Shown: positions 53,103 to 62,420 of the stretch, piece after piece
How the letters are laid out: the number at the start of each line of letters is the position of its first letter
How positions within the stretch are numbered: the stretch's first letter is position 1
DNA from: Muribaculaceae bacterium
Lineage (GTDB): Bacteria > Bacteroidota > Bacteroidia > Bacteroidales > Muribaculaceae
Direction: 5' to 3'
NCBI GenBank assembly: GCA_017399915.1
Contig: JAFQAS010000065.1
Span: 124,001-188,000 of the forward strand
Length of the DNA: 64,000 nt
Translations under genes and position numbers: made by a program
Notes under the pieces: model-generated
The model's database searches: none
Told to the model about the DNA's origin: nothing
The model's input: the letters and a program-made list of their open reading frames with translations, nothing else

Positions 53103-54773
53103 TTAGTAACCGGGGTTTTGTTTGTAACCTTGGAAACTGATAACAGTAGAAGGAATTGGGAAAACGTTCATGTGAACAGGAGTTGGAGCACCACCTTCGG
53201 CTACATTACCTTTCCAGTTCCAGTTATAGTTACCACCGGCATATTTATCATGACGTACGAGGTCGGTACGACGGCAGTTTTCGCCATAAAGCTCACGGCT
53301 ACGTTCGTCAAGGATATTTTCAGGAGTGAGTTGAGCCAAGTTCCATGGTTCAATCCAAGCACGTTCACGAATGTAGTTTACATATTCGAGAGCAGTAGCA
53401 CGATCACCAACACCACCCATAATATTTGCTTCAGCAGCTGTCAAGTAAATTTCAGCAAGACGGATAACACTCCAGTCAGCATCGGCAAATGCATTTGATG
53501 CAGGAGGATTATTTGCATCATCTATGTTACCTAATTCATCATATGCATAGTTAGTGTATTTAACAGGCACATAACCATCGGCAAAGTTAGTGATAGAAGT
53601 GTTTTCGATGTTAGCACCATCTTTCTTTGTCATCCAGAGAGAAGCACGAGCGTCGATAGAGTTACCAGCATCGTCCCATTCGAAACGTTCAGAAAGTTGA
53701 GTACGAGCATTCATACAAGTCCATGATGCGTTCAAGTTAGTAACAGCATTTGACATGTTAAGACCTGGAGTTGAAGTAGATGAACCGGCAGCGATGTAGA
53801 ATGTAGTACCACCATAGTTTTGGAGATGGTCACCATCTTGAGGAATACCCCAAATGATTTCGTTTACACGACCACCTTCGGGCATGTATTCATCGTTGTT
53901 AGCACCGAAAAGAGCGATATAAGAATCAGCAAGACCAGAACCGTTGAAACCGGCACCTTGGTGATGTTTGATAATTTTGTCGCAGATAGCCCAACATTTG
54001 TCATAAGCAGGAACACCTGAGAATACTTCAGCGTTAAGATAGAACTTAGCAAGAAGAGCATCACAAGCTTCTTTACCTACATAACCATATGCAGGAGCTG
54101 AATATGTTTCACCCCATGAAGCAGAAACTTCTTCAAGACCTAAAACAACTTTGTTGTAAAGGTCGGCACGGGTCCATTGTTCAGGAGCAGTACCTGCAGG
54201 CATTGTTTCATCTTGATAACCGGCGTTACCAAACATGTCGATTGCATAGAAGTAGCAAAGGCCACGAAGCACTTTAACTTGTTTCTTATATTCTTCAGCA
54301 ATAGGCATAAGGTCTTCAGTGAGGTAGAATTTACCACCTTCAACTGTACGAAGGAACTCATTGCAAAGAGCGATACAAGTGTAGATACGAGAATAAGTAG
54401 TATACATCACACCATTATCGGCAGCAAATTGCATTGTAGCAAGCTCATATTGACCTGCGTCGCCAAATTGTTTCCAAGCAAATTCATCGGTAGTCAATTC
54501 GTTACAAACGAATACGGCACGAGTGAAAGAGTTGGCACCAGCGTCACCACCTGAGATGATAGAGCTACCGGGACCATTATAACCCGAAGTAGCAAGAGAT
54601 TGGTAGCACTCAGCGAGCACGCGATCCATATATCCCTTAGGGTCTTCGGCAAAGACTTCAGGAGTCATATCATTGGGGTCAATCACCGGATTATCGAGGT
54701 CATCGGTACAAGAATACATACCGAGAGTGGCGATCAATCCCAAAGCAATGAAAAATTTATTTAATGATTTCAT
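53103..54773 (-). CDS. SusD-like outer membrane lipoprotein
   Basis: 556 residues, lipoprotein signal (MKSLNKFFIALGLIATLGMYSC). SusD/RagB family: TPR-like helices wrap the glycan-binding surface. Seen: EDPKGYMDRVLAECYQSLATSGYNGPGSSIISGGD near the start, LRGLCYFYAIDMFGNAGYQDE, AEIYLTAAEANIMGG with YVNYIRERAWI, and ELYGENCRRTDLVRHDKY. It forms the lid of the SusC channel. It lies directly downstream of susC, 28 nt apart. Confidence 0.95.
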   Translation of the reverse strand: MKSLNKFFIALGLIATLGMYSCTDDLDNPVIDPNDMTPEVFAEDPKGYMDRVLAECYQSLATSGYNGPGSSIISGGDAGANSFTRAVFVCNELTTDEFAWKQFGDAGQYELATMQFAADNGVMYTTYSRIYTCIALCNEFLRTVEGGKFYLTEDLMPIAEEYKKQVKVLRGLCYFYAIDMFGNAGYQDETMPAGTAPEQWTRADLYNKVVLGLEEVSASWGETYSAPAYGYVGKEACDALLAKFYLNAEVFSGVPAYDKCWAICDKIIKHHQGAGFNGSGLADSYIALFGANNDEYMPEGGRVNEIIWGIPQDGDHLQNYGGTTFYIAAGSSTSTPGLNMSNAVTNLNASWTCMNARTQLSERFEWDDAGNSIDARASLWMTKKDGANIENTSITNFADGYVPVKYTNYAYDELGNIDDANNPPASNAFADADWSVIRLAEIYLTAAEANIMGGVGDRATALEYVNYIRERAWIEPWNLAQLTPENILDERSRELYGENCRRTDLVRHDKYAGGNYNWNWKGNVAEGGAPTPVHMNVFPIPSTVISFQGYKQNPGY

Positions 54774-54801
54774 AATTTATCTTCTTTACTTTAATTTGAG
54801 A

Positions 54802-57800
54802 TTAGAAAGTAGCTACTAAACCGAGAGTGAATGTAACAGGACGTGGATAAACGTTGTTATCTACACCTGAGAATACTTCTGGGTCAAGACCACGATACTT
54901 AGTGATCACGAATGGGTTTTGAACTGCACCAAATAGACGCAAACGAAGGTTGTTGTTGAGCAATTCGTTCCAAGTGTAACCAAGAGTGATGTTGTCGCAA
55001 CGGATGAAACCTGCATTTTCAAGGAAGTAGTCGCTACGTACGAGGTTAGAGTTAGCGCTTGCATCATTGAAATAGTAATCAGCTTTCACGAGGTTGTTAA
55101 GACCGTAGCGGTCAACAGTTGTGAGGTTAGATTTAGAAGCGAGAACAGAGTTAAACACGTAGTTACCAATGTTGGCACGGAGTTGGATACCGAGGTCCCA
55201 GTTCTTATAGTTAAATGTGTTGTTCCAAGAAAGAGTCACTTTAGGATCGCGTGAATGTTTGATCACGAGGTCAGCGTCGTTGATTTCGCCATCTTGGTTT
55301 TGGTCAACATATTGGTTAGGAATTGGGTTACCATCTTGGTCGTAAACTTGTTCGAGAAGATAGAATGAATAAGCAGGGTGACCGGCTTTGTGAACTTGGA
55401 GAGCACCAGCGTTTTCAGAAGCAGGGTTACCGGCAGCTTGGAGGTAGTAAGATTGGTCTTCTTCGTTAGAACCTGTCAATTTAGTCAACTCGTTTTTGTT
55501 CCATGCAACGTTAACACCTGTTGACCAAGTGAAGTCGCGAGTAACAACAGGTTTAGCACCGATGTTTGCTTCGATACCGATGTTGCGAAGCTCACCAATG
55601 TTGCGGTCCATGAAGTTAGTAGTAGTTTGACCGGCAGGAACAGGCACGTAAGCGAGCAAGTCTTTAGTATCGCGGAGATACCAATCCAAGCTTGCAGTGA
55701 TGCGGTTGTTCAACCAAGCCATATCAAGACCAACGTTCCAAGTAGTAGTTTCTTCCCATTTAAGGTCTTCTTGGTAAGCTTTTGGATAAAGAGGATTAAT
55801 CCAGTTAACAGTACCATCAGGATTCAAACCATCGGGAGAAGGATAGTCAACTACACCAGATGAAGTAGATTGAGCATAAACAGGAATGTAAGGATAGTAA
55901 CCACCTACAGCTTGTTGACCAGTGATACCCCAACCAAGACGAAGCTTGAATTCGTTCATCACGTCGCGAGCTGATTCAAAGAAGTCCATTTCGTTGATTT
56001 TCCAACCGAGAGCCAACGCAGGGAAGAGACCCCAACGAGTATCGGGAGAGAAACGAGAAGTACCATCATCACGAAGAGTGAAAGTCAAAAGATACTTATT
56101 GTCATAAGAATAGTTCAAACGACCATAGAATGAAATAAGGTTTAATTGACCTTTATAGTAATAAGTAGGTTGGTCATTATAAGAGTGACCGATACGATCA
56201 ACAGTAGCAGGATCTTCTTCAAGAGTGTAAACGCCGTCAGCGTATATTTCACTCCAGTTATTCAAGTAACCTGCAGTATTGAAGGTTGACAAGTTGTGAC
56301 CTTGGTAGTCACGACGTTCCCAAGAGTAACCGGCAGTAACATCAAGATTTGACTTGATAGCCTCGAAATCTTTCTTATAATTAGCATAGAATTCAAGTAC
56401 GGTGTTACGTTTAAGATCATATTGATTATAAACAGTACCGGCACCATCATAATAGTTACCACGCCATGCTTGTGGAGAGTTTTGAGCAGTTGTGCTTTTT
56501 GTTTTGTTTTCTGACACTTCGTAACCGAGGTTCAAGTTAAGGTGAAGTTCGGGGAGGAAGTGAAGAGAGTAATCAAGTTGAAGATTACCATTTGAGTTCA
56601 ACATTTCAGCAACGTTGTTGATTGACTCAAGCATTGAAAGTGGGTTGTTTGGTGAGTTGTCAAGAGGTTTACCTGAAGCGTCAACCAATGTAGTATAACC
56701 ATTATACATATTCAAACCACTATATACAGGAAGAGTTGGGTTGTAAGTAAGAGCTGTACCTACTGCGCCTGTATCAGCTTGACGAGTTTTGATATAAGCA
56801 CCATTTGCATTTGCTTGTACAGAAAGGTGACCGTCGAAGAATTTAGGAGTCAATTTGAAACCTACAGTAGTACGGTCCATGCTTGAAGTCTTCAAGATAC
56901 CTTGGTTGTTGGTATAAGAAGCCGACACGCGATAAGGAAGGAATCCTGCAGTACCACCAATACCAATGCTATAGTCTTGAGAAATAGATGTGCGAAGCAC
57001 TTCTTTTTGCCAGTTGGTATTAGCGTTACCAAGTTGAGCAATTGCCGATTCAGTTCCGATTTGGTTAATAACCATTTCACGGAATTCATCACCGCTCAAC
57101 ACGTCCCAAGTTTTGCGGGCAGTGTTGATGTGCATATTTGCTGAGAAGTTTACTTGAGGACGACCGCTTTGACCTTTTTTAGTAGTGATGATGATCACAC
57201 CATTAGATGCACGAGAACCATAGATAGCGGTTGCTGAAGCATCTTTCAAGATTGTCATTGATTCGATATTGTCGGGAGCAATCATAGTCAATGGGTTAGC
57301 TCCAGCATAGCTGTCACCGCTCATTGGCACTCCATCAATAACGATCAATGGGTCATTGCTTGCACTCAACGAAGCACCACCACGAATGCGGATAGCAGCG
57401 CCACCTGTTGGGTTACCACCATCGGTAGTTACAACCACACCAGGAGAAGCTCCCACAAGCATGTCTTGTGCTGAAGTTGAGATACCAGCCTCAATTTCGT
57501 CGGGTTTAATCACTGCTACAGAACCGGTAGCGTCAGATTTCTTAACTGCGCCGTAACCAATAACTACGACTTCGCCAAGAACTTCGCTATCTTCTTGTAG
57601 AACTACATTAATTGTGGTTTGACCATTAACGGCAACTTCTTGAGATTGGAAACCAACATACGACATAACGAGCGTGCTGTTGGCATCAACCGAGATAGAA
57701 TAGTTACCATCGAAGTCTGTTGCCACACCTTTGCTTGTTCCTTTAACAAGCACACTTACACCAAGGAGTGGTTCCCCGGTAGGATCGGTTACAGTACCTG

Positions 57801-57900
57801 ATACTGTAATCTTCTGCGCTAAAGCAGGGAAAGAAAGGCACAACACCATCACGAGGGCGAGCCAGGCTTTCCGATTCATTTGAAAACAAATGTTCTTCAT
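54802..57900 (-). CDS. SusC-like TonB-dependent outer membrane transporter
   Basis: 1032 residues. Signal peptide (about 10-29), CarboxypepD_reg-like domain (about 30-115; ITVSGTVTDPTGEPLLGVSVLVKGTSKGVATDFDGNYSISV), TonB box area EVVVIGYGAVKKSDATGSVAVIK, plug domain (IRGGASLSASNDPLIVIDGVPM, to about 260) and a 22-strand barrel ending in VTFTLGLVATF (aromatic C-terminal residue). It moves a glycan across the outer membrane together with the SusD protein. First gene of the susC-susD-susE-susF order; the enzyme genes usual for such loci are missing nearby. Confidence 0.96.
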   Translation of the reverse strand: MKNICFQMNRKAWLALVMVLCLSFPALAQKITVSGTVTDPTGEPLLGVSVLVKGTSKGVATDFDGNYSISVDANSTLVMSYVGFQSQEVAVNGQTTINVVLQEDSEVLGEVVVIGYGAVKKSDATGSVAVIKPDEIEAGISTSAQDMLVGASPGVVVTTDGGNPTGGAAIRIRGGASLSASNDPLIVIDGVPMSGDSYAGANPLTMIAPDNIESMTILKDASATAIYGSRASNGVIIITTKKGQSGRPQVNFSANMHINTARKTWDVLSGDEFREMVINQIGTESAIAQLGNANTNWQKEVLRTSISQDYSIGIGGTAGFLPYRVSASYTNNQGILKTSSMDRTTVGFKLTPKFFDGHLSVQANANGAYIKTRQADTGAVGTALTYNPTLPVYSGLNMYNGYTTLVDASGKPLDNSPNNPLSMLESINNVAEMLNSNGNLQLDYSLHFLPELHLNLNLGYEVSENKTKSTTAQNSPQAWRGNYYDGAGTVYNQYDLKRNTVLEFYANYKKDFEAIKSNLDVTAGYSWERRDYQGHNLSTFNTAGYLNNWSEIYADGVYTLEEDPATVDRIGHSYNDQPTYYYKGQLNLISFYGRLNYSYDNKYLLTFTLRDDGTSRFSPDTRWGLFPALALGWKINEMDFFESARDVMNEFKLRLGWGITGQQAVGGYYPYIPVYAQSTSSGVVDYPSPDGLNPDGTVNWINPLYPKAYQEDLKWEETTTWNVGLDMAWLNNRITASLDWYLRDTKDLLAYVPVPAGQTTTNFMDRNIGELRNIGIEANIGAKPVVTRDFTWSTGVNVAWNKNELTKLTGSNEEDQSYYLQAAGNPASENAGALQVHKAGHPAYSFYLLEQVYDQDGNPIPNQYVDQNQDGEINDADLVIKHSRDPKVTLSWNNTFNYKNWDLGIQLRANIGNYVFNSVLASKSNLTTVDRYGLNNLVKADYYFNDASANSNLVRSDYFLENAGFIRCDNITLGYTWNELLNNNLRLRLFGAVQNPFVITKYRGLDPEVFSGVDNNVYPRPVTFTLGLVATF

Positions 57901-58277
57901 GCAAGAATCTTTTAAGTTTAACTTAGTTTTACAATAATTTATTTAATCTCTAATTTACTTTTCCCAATTTTATTTTTCAGATTTAAGGAATAGATAATCA
58001 CCTAAATTAGCGCACAATAACCCCAAAAACGAGCATAATATGTCCCCATCTCGTCTTTAGTTAATGTGTCTTTTTTTGGCATCATATCATCTATCTTTAA
58101 AATCATGCTCTTATGGCTTTATTGAATTAATAAAATCAATAAGGCTTCATAATAATTTACAAATTAAACTATAATTTTTTGAATTTGTTTACTTTTATCC
58201 GTTGAATTACTCCAAAAGCCCAAAATTTAACAAATGCAAGTTAAAAAACGCCACATTTTAACACTTTCGACTTTTAA
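57901..58277. other. 377-bp upstream region of the Sus-like operon, no gene
   Basis: AT-rich. It contains a 10-bp hairpin (GCTTTATTGA 58116-58125 with TCAATAAGGC 58136-58145, one mismatch), possibly ending the permease transcript although the T tail is poor. The minus strand has a near -7 box (TAATTTAG) about 110 nt before susC. No sigma/anti-sigma or SusR gene is adjacent. Confidence 0.4.
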
Positions 58278-59480
58278 TTAATCATAAAAACGCTTCTTTA
58301 CTCCTTGCGAAATTGCAATAAAATTACCGATAGTTATTAATGTCATCATTAAGAACGCAACCATGACCATCAACACACACGAAGAATCCACGGAGCTCAA
58401 CATCTCAAAATGCCCGCTCCACATATGTGAAGCAACAAGAACCACCATAATTGATAAAATTAGCACAATCAAATTCACTAACCCTATCAACATAAAATAA
58501 TTACGCGACACTTGCAGTGGCGAATATCCAAGCAACAACAGATTACGTATTTTCTCTTTATTCTTTTGCATAAGCAAATATATGCTCAGCAACAAAATAA
58601 AAAATGCCATAATGCTAATTACAATCCCTATACATGATACTACAATAGTTATTATAGTTAAAAAATGAGACATTTTCCCATTATCAACCTTATCCCCCGA
58701 AATTTCATACTCATTATTTTTCATAAATTCCAAAATACTGGGATCTCCCGGAGAATTTGTTTCTATAATTAATCGAGATGGTGATTTTTCTACATTTGGG
58801 GCATATCGATCATTAGCCCACGTCATAAACTCTTGAGGCACTGCTATTGTGTTCAATCGAGAAGAAAATCCCACAATATGCGCATCAAAAACATCTACAT
58901 GTCCGGTTGTATTATCGGCTACATATAGCCTCAAAGGCACTTTGTTTATCACACTTTCGCTCAACTGAGGGAGGCCCCTCGAAGAGGCAAACCCAAAGTT
59001 ATAGAGCGTGAGGTATTCTTTCGACAAAATTATAGGCACCTCCTTTTGAATTGGGTCAAAATGCCACCCAGAGGGCTTTACATCAATAAATTCATCGGGA
59101 ATTGCTTCTAGGAACAAATGAGTAGACAATCCTCGACCGGCAAAATCAACCGACACACTCACCTTAAAATTGGCAGATGAAAAACTCCCAACCTTAGAAG
59201 TCCATGGTTGAGATTTAATCTCATCAATCTCATCTTCCGAAAACGAAACATTCCCATTAAATGCATCGAGAAATGCTACTCGCTTAGATATAACAATGTA
59301 GTCTTTCGAGAAAAAAGCTTCTTCCTCACTAAATACAGCCTTTACATCTTGATAGAATTGAATTGCAGTAAGCACTATCACAAACCCAACAAAGTTTGCC
59401 ACAGCATAGCCTACAATCTGACCTTTGCTCACATTTTTTCGCAATAGTTGCCACACTATATTATCGTTTTTCATCATCAC
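58278..59480 (-). CDS. ABC transporter permease, FtsX/MacB-like
   Basis: 400 residues. One N-terminal transmembrane helix (about 24-45), a large extracytoplasmic domain (about 46-265) and three C-terminal helices (about 268-290, 320-345, 365-390). That is the FtsX/MacB topology, used for pulling or signalling across the envelope rather than importing. No catalytic residues are visible in the outer domain. Overlaps the ATPase gene by 4 nt. The periplasmic domain has no family I can name. Confidence 0.78.
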   Translation of the reverse strand: MMMKNDNIVWQLLRKNVSKGQIVGYAVANFVGFVIVLTAIQFYQDVKAVFSEEEAFFSKDYIVISKRVAFLDAFNGNVSFSEDEIDEIKSQPWTSKVGSFSSANFKVSVSVDFAGRGLSTHLFLEAIPDEFIDVKPSGWHFDPIQKEVPIILSKEYLTLYNFGFASSRGLPQLSESVINKVPLRLYVADNTTGHVDVFDAHIVGFSSRLNTIAVPQEFMTWANDRYAPNVEKSPSRLIIETNSPGDPSILEFMKNNEYEISGDKVDNGKMSHFLTIITIVVSCIGIVISIMAFFILLLSIYLLMQKNKEKIRNLLLLGYSPLQVSRNYFMLIGLVNLIVLILSIMVVLVASHMWSGHFEMLSSVDSSCVLMVMVAFLMMTLITIGNFIAISQGVKKRFYD

Positions 59481-60136
59481 AAACTTATTTGGATTGAGAA
59501 TGGCAAACTTATCTTATTCCCCACCGAAGTCGCTATTATGCTCGCACTTTGAGATTTCACCTCATCGGCAATAAGACTCGACACTATTGTATTGTTTCTT
59601 TCATCAAGATGACTTACCGGTTCATCTAAAATCAAGAAATCAAATGGCTGGCACAACGCTCTAACAATCGCCACTCGCTGCTGCTGCCCTACCGACAATC
59701 GCGAAACCAATTGATTTGTCTTTTCCGAGATCTCCAATCTACGAAGCATCTCTAATATCTCTGACTCGGTCTTAAAATCGGTCAACCGATTCTTTATTAA
59801 AATATTTTCTTTTACAGTCAACTCAGGGAAAAGGCGCATTTCTTGTGGTAGCAAAGCAATTGCGCGTGTGCGCAGTTCACACCATTGCGAGATTGAAAAA
59901 GTTCTTATATTCTCTCCATCAAAAAGAATCTCCCCACTATAATCATGCCTATTCCCATATATATAGCTACACAACGAAGACTTTCCCGTTCCCGATTCAG
60001 CCTCTATGAGATAGCTATTTGGAGCTGTAAAATCTAATTCTCTGAGCCACACTTGAGAGTCTTTAACCGGAAGTTCTCGTTCACTTCCGGCAAAGACTCG
60101 TGGCAAAACGTTTTTTAATGATATATTTGAAATCAT
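59477..60136 (-). CDS. ABC transporter ATPase with altered Walker A and H-loop
   Basis: 219 residues. LSVGQQQRVAIVRAL (ABC signature), FLILDEPVSHLDERN (Walker B and D-loop) and Q-loop ALLPQEMRLFP are intact. Walker A reads AESGTGKSS (about 46-54), so the first Gly of GxxxxGKS is Ala. The H-loop region reads SIIATSVG (about 200-207) where a His is expected. These changes may reduce or alter ATP turnover. It is the middle gene of the operon with the permease and the zinc-ribbon protein. Confidence 0.88.
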   Translation of the reverse strand: MISNISLKNVLPRVFAGSERELPVKDSQVWLRELDFTAPNSYLIEAESGTGKSSLCSYIYGNRHDYSGEILFDGENIRTFSISQWCELRTRAIALLPQEMRLFPELTVKENILIKNRLTDFKTESEILEMLRRLEISEKTNQLVSRLSVGQQQRVAIVRALCQPFDFLILDEPVSHLDERNNTIVSSLIADEVKSQSASIIATSVGNKISLPFSIQISL

Positions 60137-60144
60137 CTTATGGA

Positions 60145-62136
60145 TTAATAGGCTACTGCTACAGAATCGGCAACCGCATAATCAGGATAATTATCATAAC
60201 CAGGCTCTAAAGCAGCCGCAGAGTCCACTGCCTCCCATTGCGGTTCGTCATCATATCCATACATTGATTCAAATTTTCTCTCTATCTTTTTTTCAAATTC
60301 AGGTGTAATATATTTTGCAACTTTAGACATTATAAACTCTAATATTCCGGCTTCGTCAGTTATGCCCGAGAACATCAGTTTAGCATTCAATTCGTCACCT
60401 TTATTTGACATCTCCAATACAGAATTGCCCGGCAATTCCAATAGCTCAGCAATATCGCTATCTTTGTTGATATTTAAAATCATAGCAGTTGTTTTGCCAT
60501 CAAAGAATGAGTTTGGCATATTTTCATTTCCTTGCTCCTTAAGCTGTCGATTTGAAAGCACTAAATTTCCGTCTTTTTCTTCTAATCTAAATTTTATATT
60601 ATCAGCATTTATCACCAAGGCAGAGCCATCTTTTTTAACCATCTCACCACCTAACAATGCACCCAATTTAGCCGATTCGTCAATAGCTTCTTTAGCCTTA
60701 CCATCTTTCATTTCAACTATCGCCATGACATTTAGGCCGGTAAATTTACTTTCAATTAATTTATCCAAACTTTCAAAGCCCACCGCATACATGACTGTGC
60801 CTTTCAACGCCGACAACCATTTGACAATTTCGCCACGAATTTCATCAGGCACTTTCTCATTAGTTTTTTCTTCTATTAATGAGATATATTTTTCCCATGA
60901 AAAGTTAGGGTCTATCGCAGTTGCCATTACAATCACATCGTCGCTGTTGAGATATTTTGCCAAAGAACCATTAATTTTACCTAATCCGGGAGCCCAAACA
61001 ATTTCACCTCCATCTTTGTCAAACAATTTCGCGCTTAAAGAGATTGACTCTTTTTCAAGGTCAGCCACTACTCCTACCTTAAATTCATTATAATTTTTAT
61101 CTCCAAGATATTCACCCCATTCAACGCCTAATATATCACTTAGGTTTTTGGAATCGAACATTAAAGCCGCAGCATTTCCTCCAGCTAAGATTTCACGTTT
61201 GTAAGAAACATCGGCAATTGATTCCTTTTGTGCATTATTTTTAATCTTTTCTATGCGCTTAACGACCTCAACATCTGAAATTTCGTCATCGTAATTATCA
61301 CCAAACACATGACTACTACCTATATAAAGCCAACAATAATCATCTTCGACAACAATAAAATCGCGCCAACCCATGTTGCATACTTGATAACCTTTTTCTT
61401 CATCAAAGTCAAATTCATCGTCAAGATCCTCAAAGAACTTCACTACCTCGTCTTTATTTGTTATTGAAATCAATGCAAATTCTTCGCTTACATCAACATC
61501 AGGGTCATGATTAGAATATCTTGTATCACTAACCATATTAACAGCAAATACAGCTTGGTCAATATTAAAACATTTAGCTTGTGCTATATATTCTAAAGTT
61601 TCTTGCTCTTTCTTACTCATATTTTTCATAAGTTTCTCTATCACTCTGGGAAATTCCACTCCATGTCCAGAGAGTTTACAGCCTGCCGACTTCAATATTT
61701 TTGCACCATCGACAGTTACAACCAAATCTGTTTCTGCCGGAATCATTTTTAGCAATCCCGAAGAAGCCGATCCTCCCAATACATAATAGCCTACTACACC
61801 TAATGCTGCCAACGCACATACCGCGATTAAAGACCACACTAAAACCATCGATTTATTATTTGAGGTTTTCTTTTGTGGTTGATTATTTAAAGGCGAGCCA
61901 CCTACACTGGTGTTTGGAGCAGAAGCGCCCCATCCATGCTGTGAAGGAGACGGCACTGCGGGAGGTGTCATTTGAACCTTTGTTTCCTCTCCTTCATCCT
62001 GCTTGATTGTTGACCGATTAGAAACAGTATCCCCCGAATTATATTCAGATGTTTCTTGCGTAAATACCCAACCACAAACTGAGCATTTTTCAACATGGTC
62101 ATAAACTTCATTCGAACATACCGGACATTTTTTCAT
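60145..62136 (-). CDS. Zinc-ribbon membrane protein with DUF4836-like extracytoplasmic domain
   Basis: 663 residues. N-terminal zinc ribbon (MKKCPVCSNEVYDHVEKCSVCGW, four Cys in two CPxC-like pairs), Pro/Ser/Gln linker, one transmembrane helix (about 97-117), then a large domain from about 128 (LLKMIPAETDLVVTVDGAKILKSAGCKL) resembling DUF4836 proteins of Bacteroidota, and an acidic tail. The ribbon faces the cytosol and the big domain the periplasm. Nine nt before the ATPase gene. The substrate of the system is unknown. A minus-strand TATCTTTG lies at 62243-62250. Confidence 0.75.
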   Translation of the reverse strand: MKKCPVCSNEVYDHVEKCSVCGWVFTQETSEYNSGDTVSNRSTIKQDEGEETKVQMTPPAVPSPSQHGWGASAPNTSVGGSPLNNQPQKKTSNNKSMVLVWSLIAVCALAALGVVGYYVLGGSASSGLLKMIPAETDLVVTVDGAKILKSAGCKLSGHGVEFPRVIEKLMKNMSKKEQETLEYIAQAKCFNIDQAVFAVNMVSDTRYSNHDPDVDVSEEFALISITNKDEVVKFFEDLDDEFDFDEEKGYQVCNMGWRDFIVVEDDYCWLYIGSSHVFGDNYDDEISDVEVVKRIEKIKNNAQKESIADVSYKREILAGGNAAALMFDSKNLSDILGVEWGEYLGDKNYNEFKVGVVADLEKESISLSAKLFDKDGGEIVWAPGLGKINGSLAKYLNSDDVIVMATAIDPNFSWEKYISLIEEKTNEKVPDEIRGEIVKWLSALKGTVMYAVGFESLDKLIESKFTGLNVMAIVEMKDGKAKEAIDESAKLGALLGGEMVKKDGSALVINADNIKFRLEEKDGNLVLSNRQLKEQGNENMPNSFFDGKTTAMILNINKDSDIAELLELPGNSVLEMSNKGDELNAKLMFSGITDEAGILEFIMSKVAKYITPEFEKKIERKFESMYGYDDEPQWEAVDSAAALEPGYDNYPDYAVADSVAVAY

Positions 62137-62377
62137 AATTCAATATTTTAGATGTTATTAGATTTATATATTTTTCGGCATTGAGGATAAGTATCGGCAC
62201 CAAGCAATCTATTGAACTTTAAGCTTCTCTCATTCTCAATTACAAAGATAAGCATTTTAATCAATTATCTACTTTTTTTTCATTAAATTTCTCAACCTTT
62301 TTTATTTATGATAAATCCACATATCGATTTGCGCATAAAATAATCATCGAAACTTTTCAAAATTCGCTCTTTTAAGC

Positions 62378-62385
62378 TATCTTTG
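62378..62385 (+). promoter_or_regulatory. -7 box (TATCTTTG) of the aminotransferase gene
   Basis: It matches TAnnTTTG, with a leader of about 30 nt to the ATG at 62421. A minus-strand box at 62243-62250 serves the divergent operon. Confidence 0.5.
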
Positions 62386-62420
62386 CATCATAAAACAAAA
62401 AATTAATCAACTTTAAGAAA

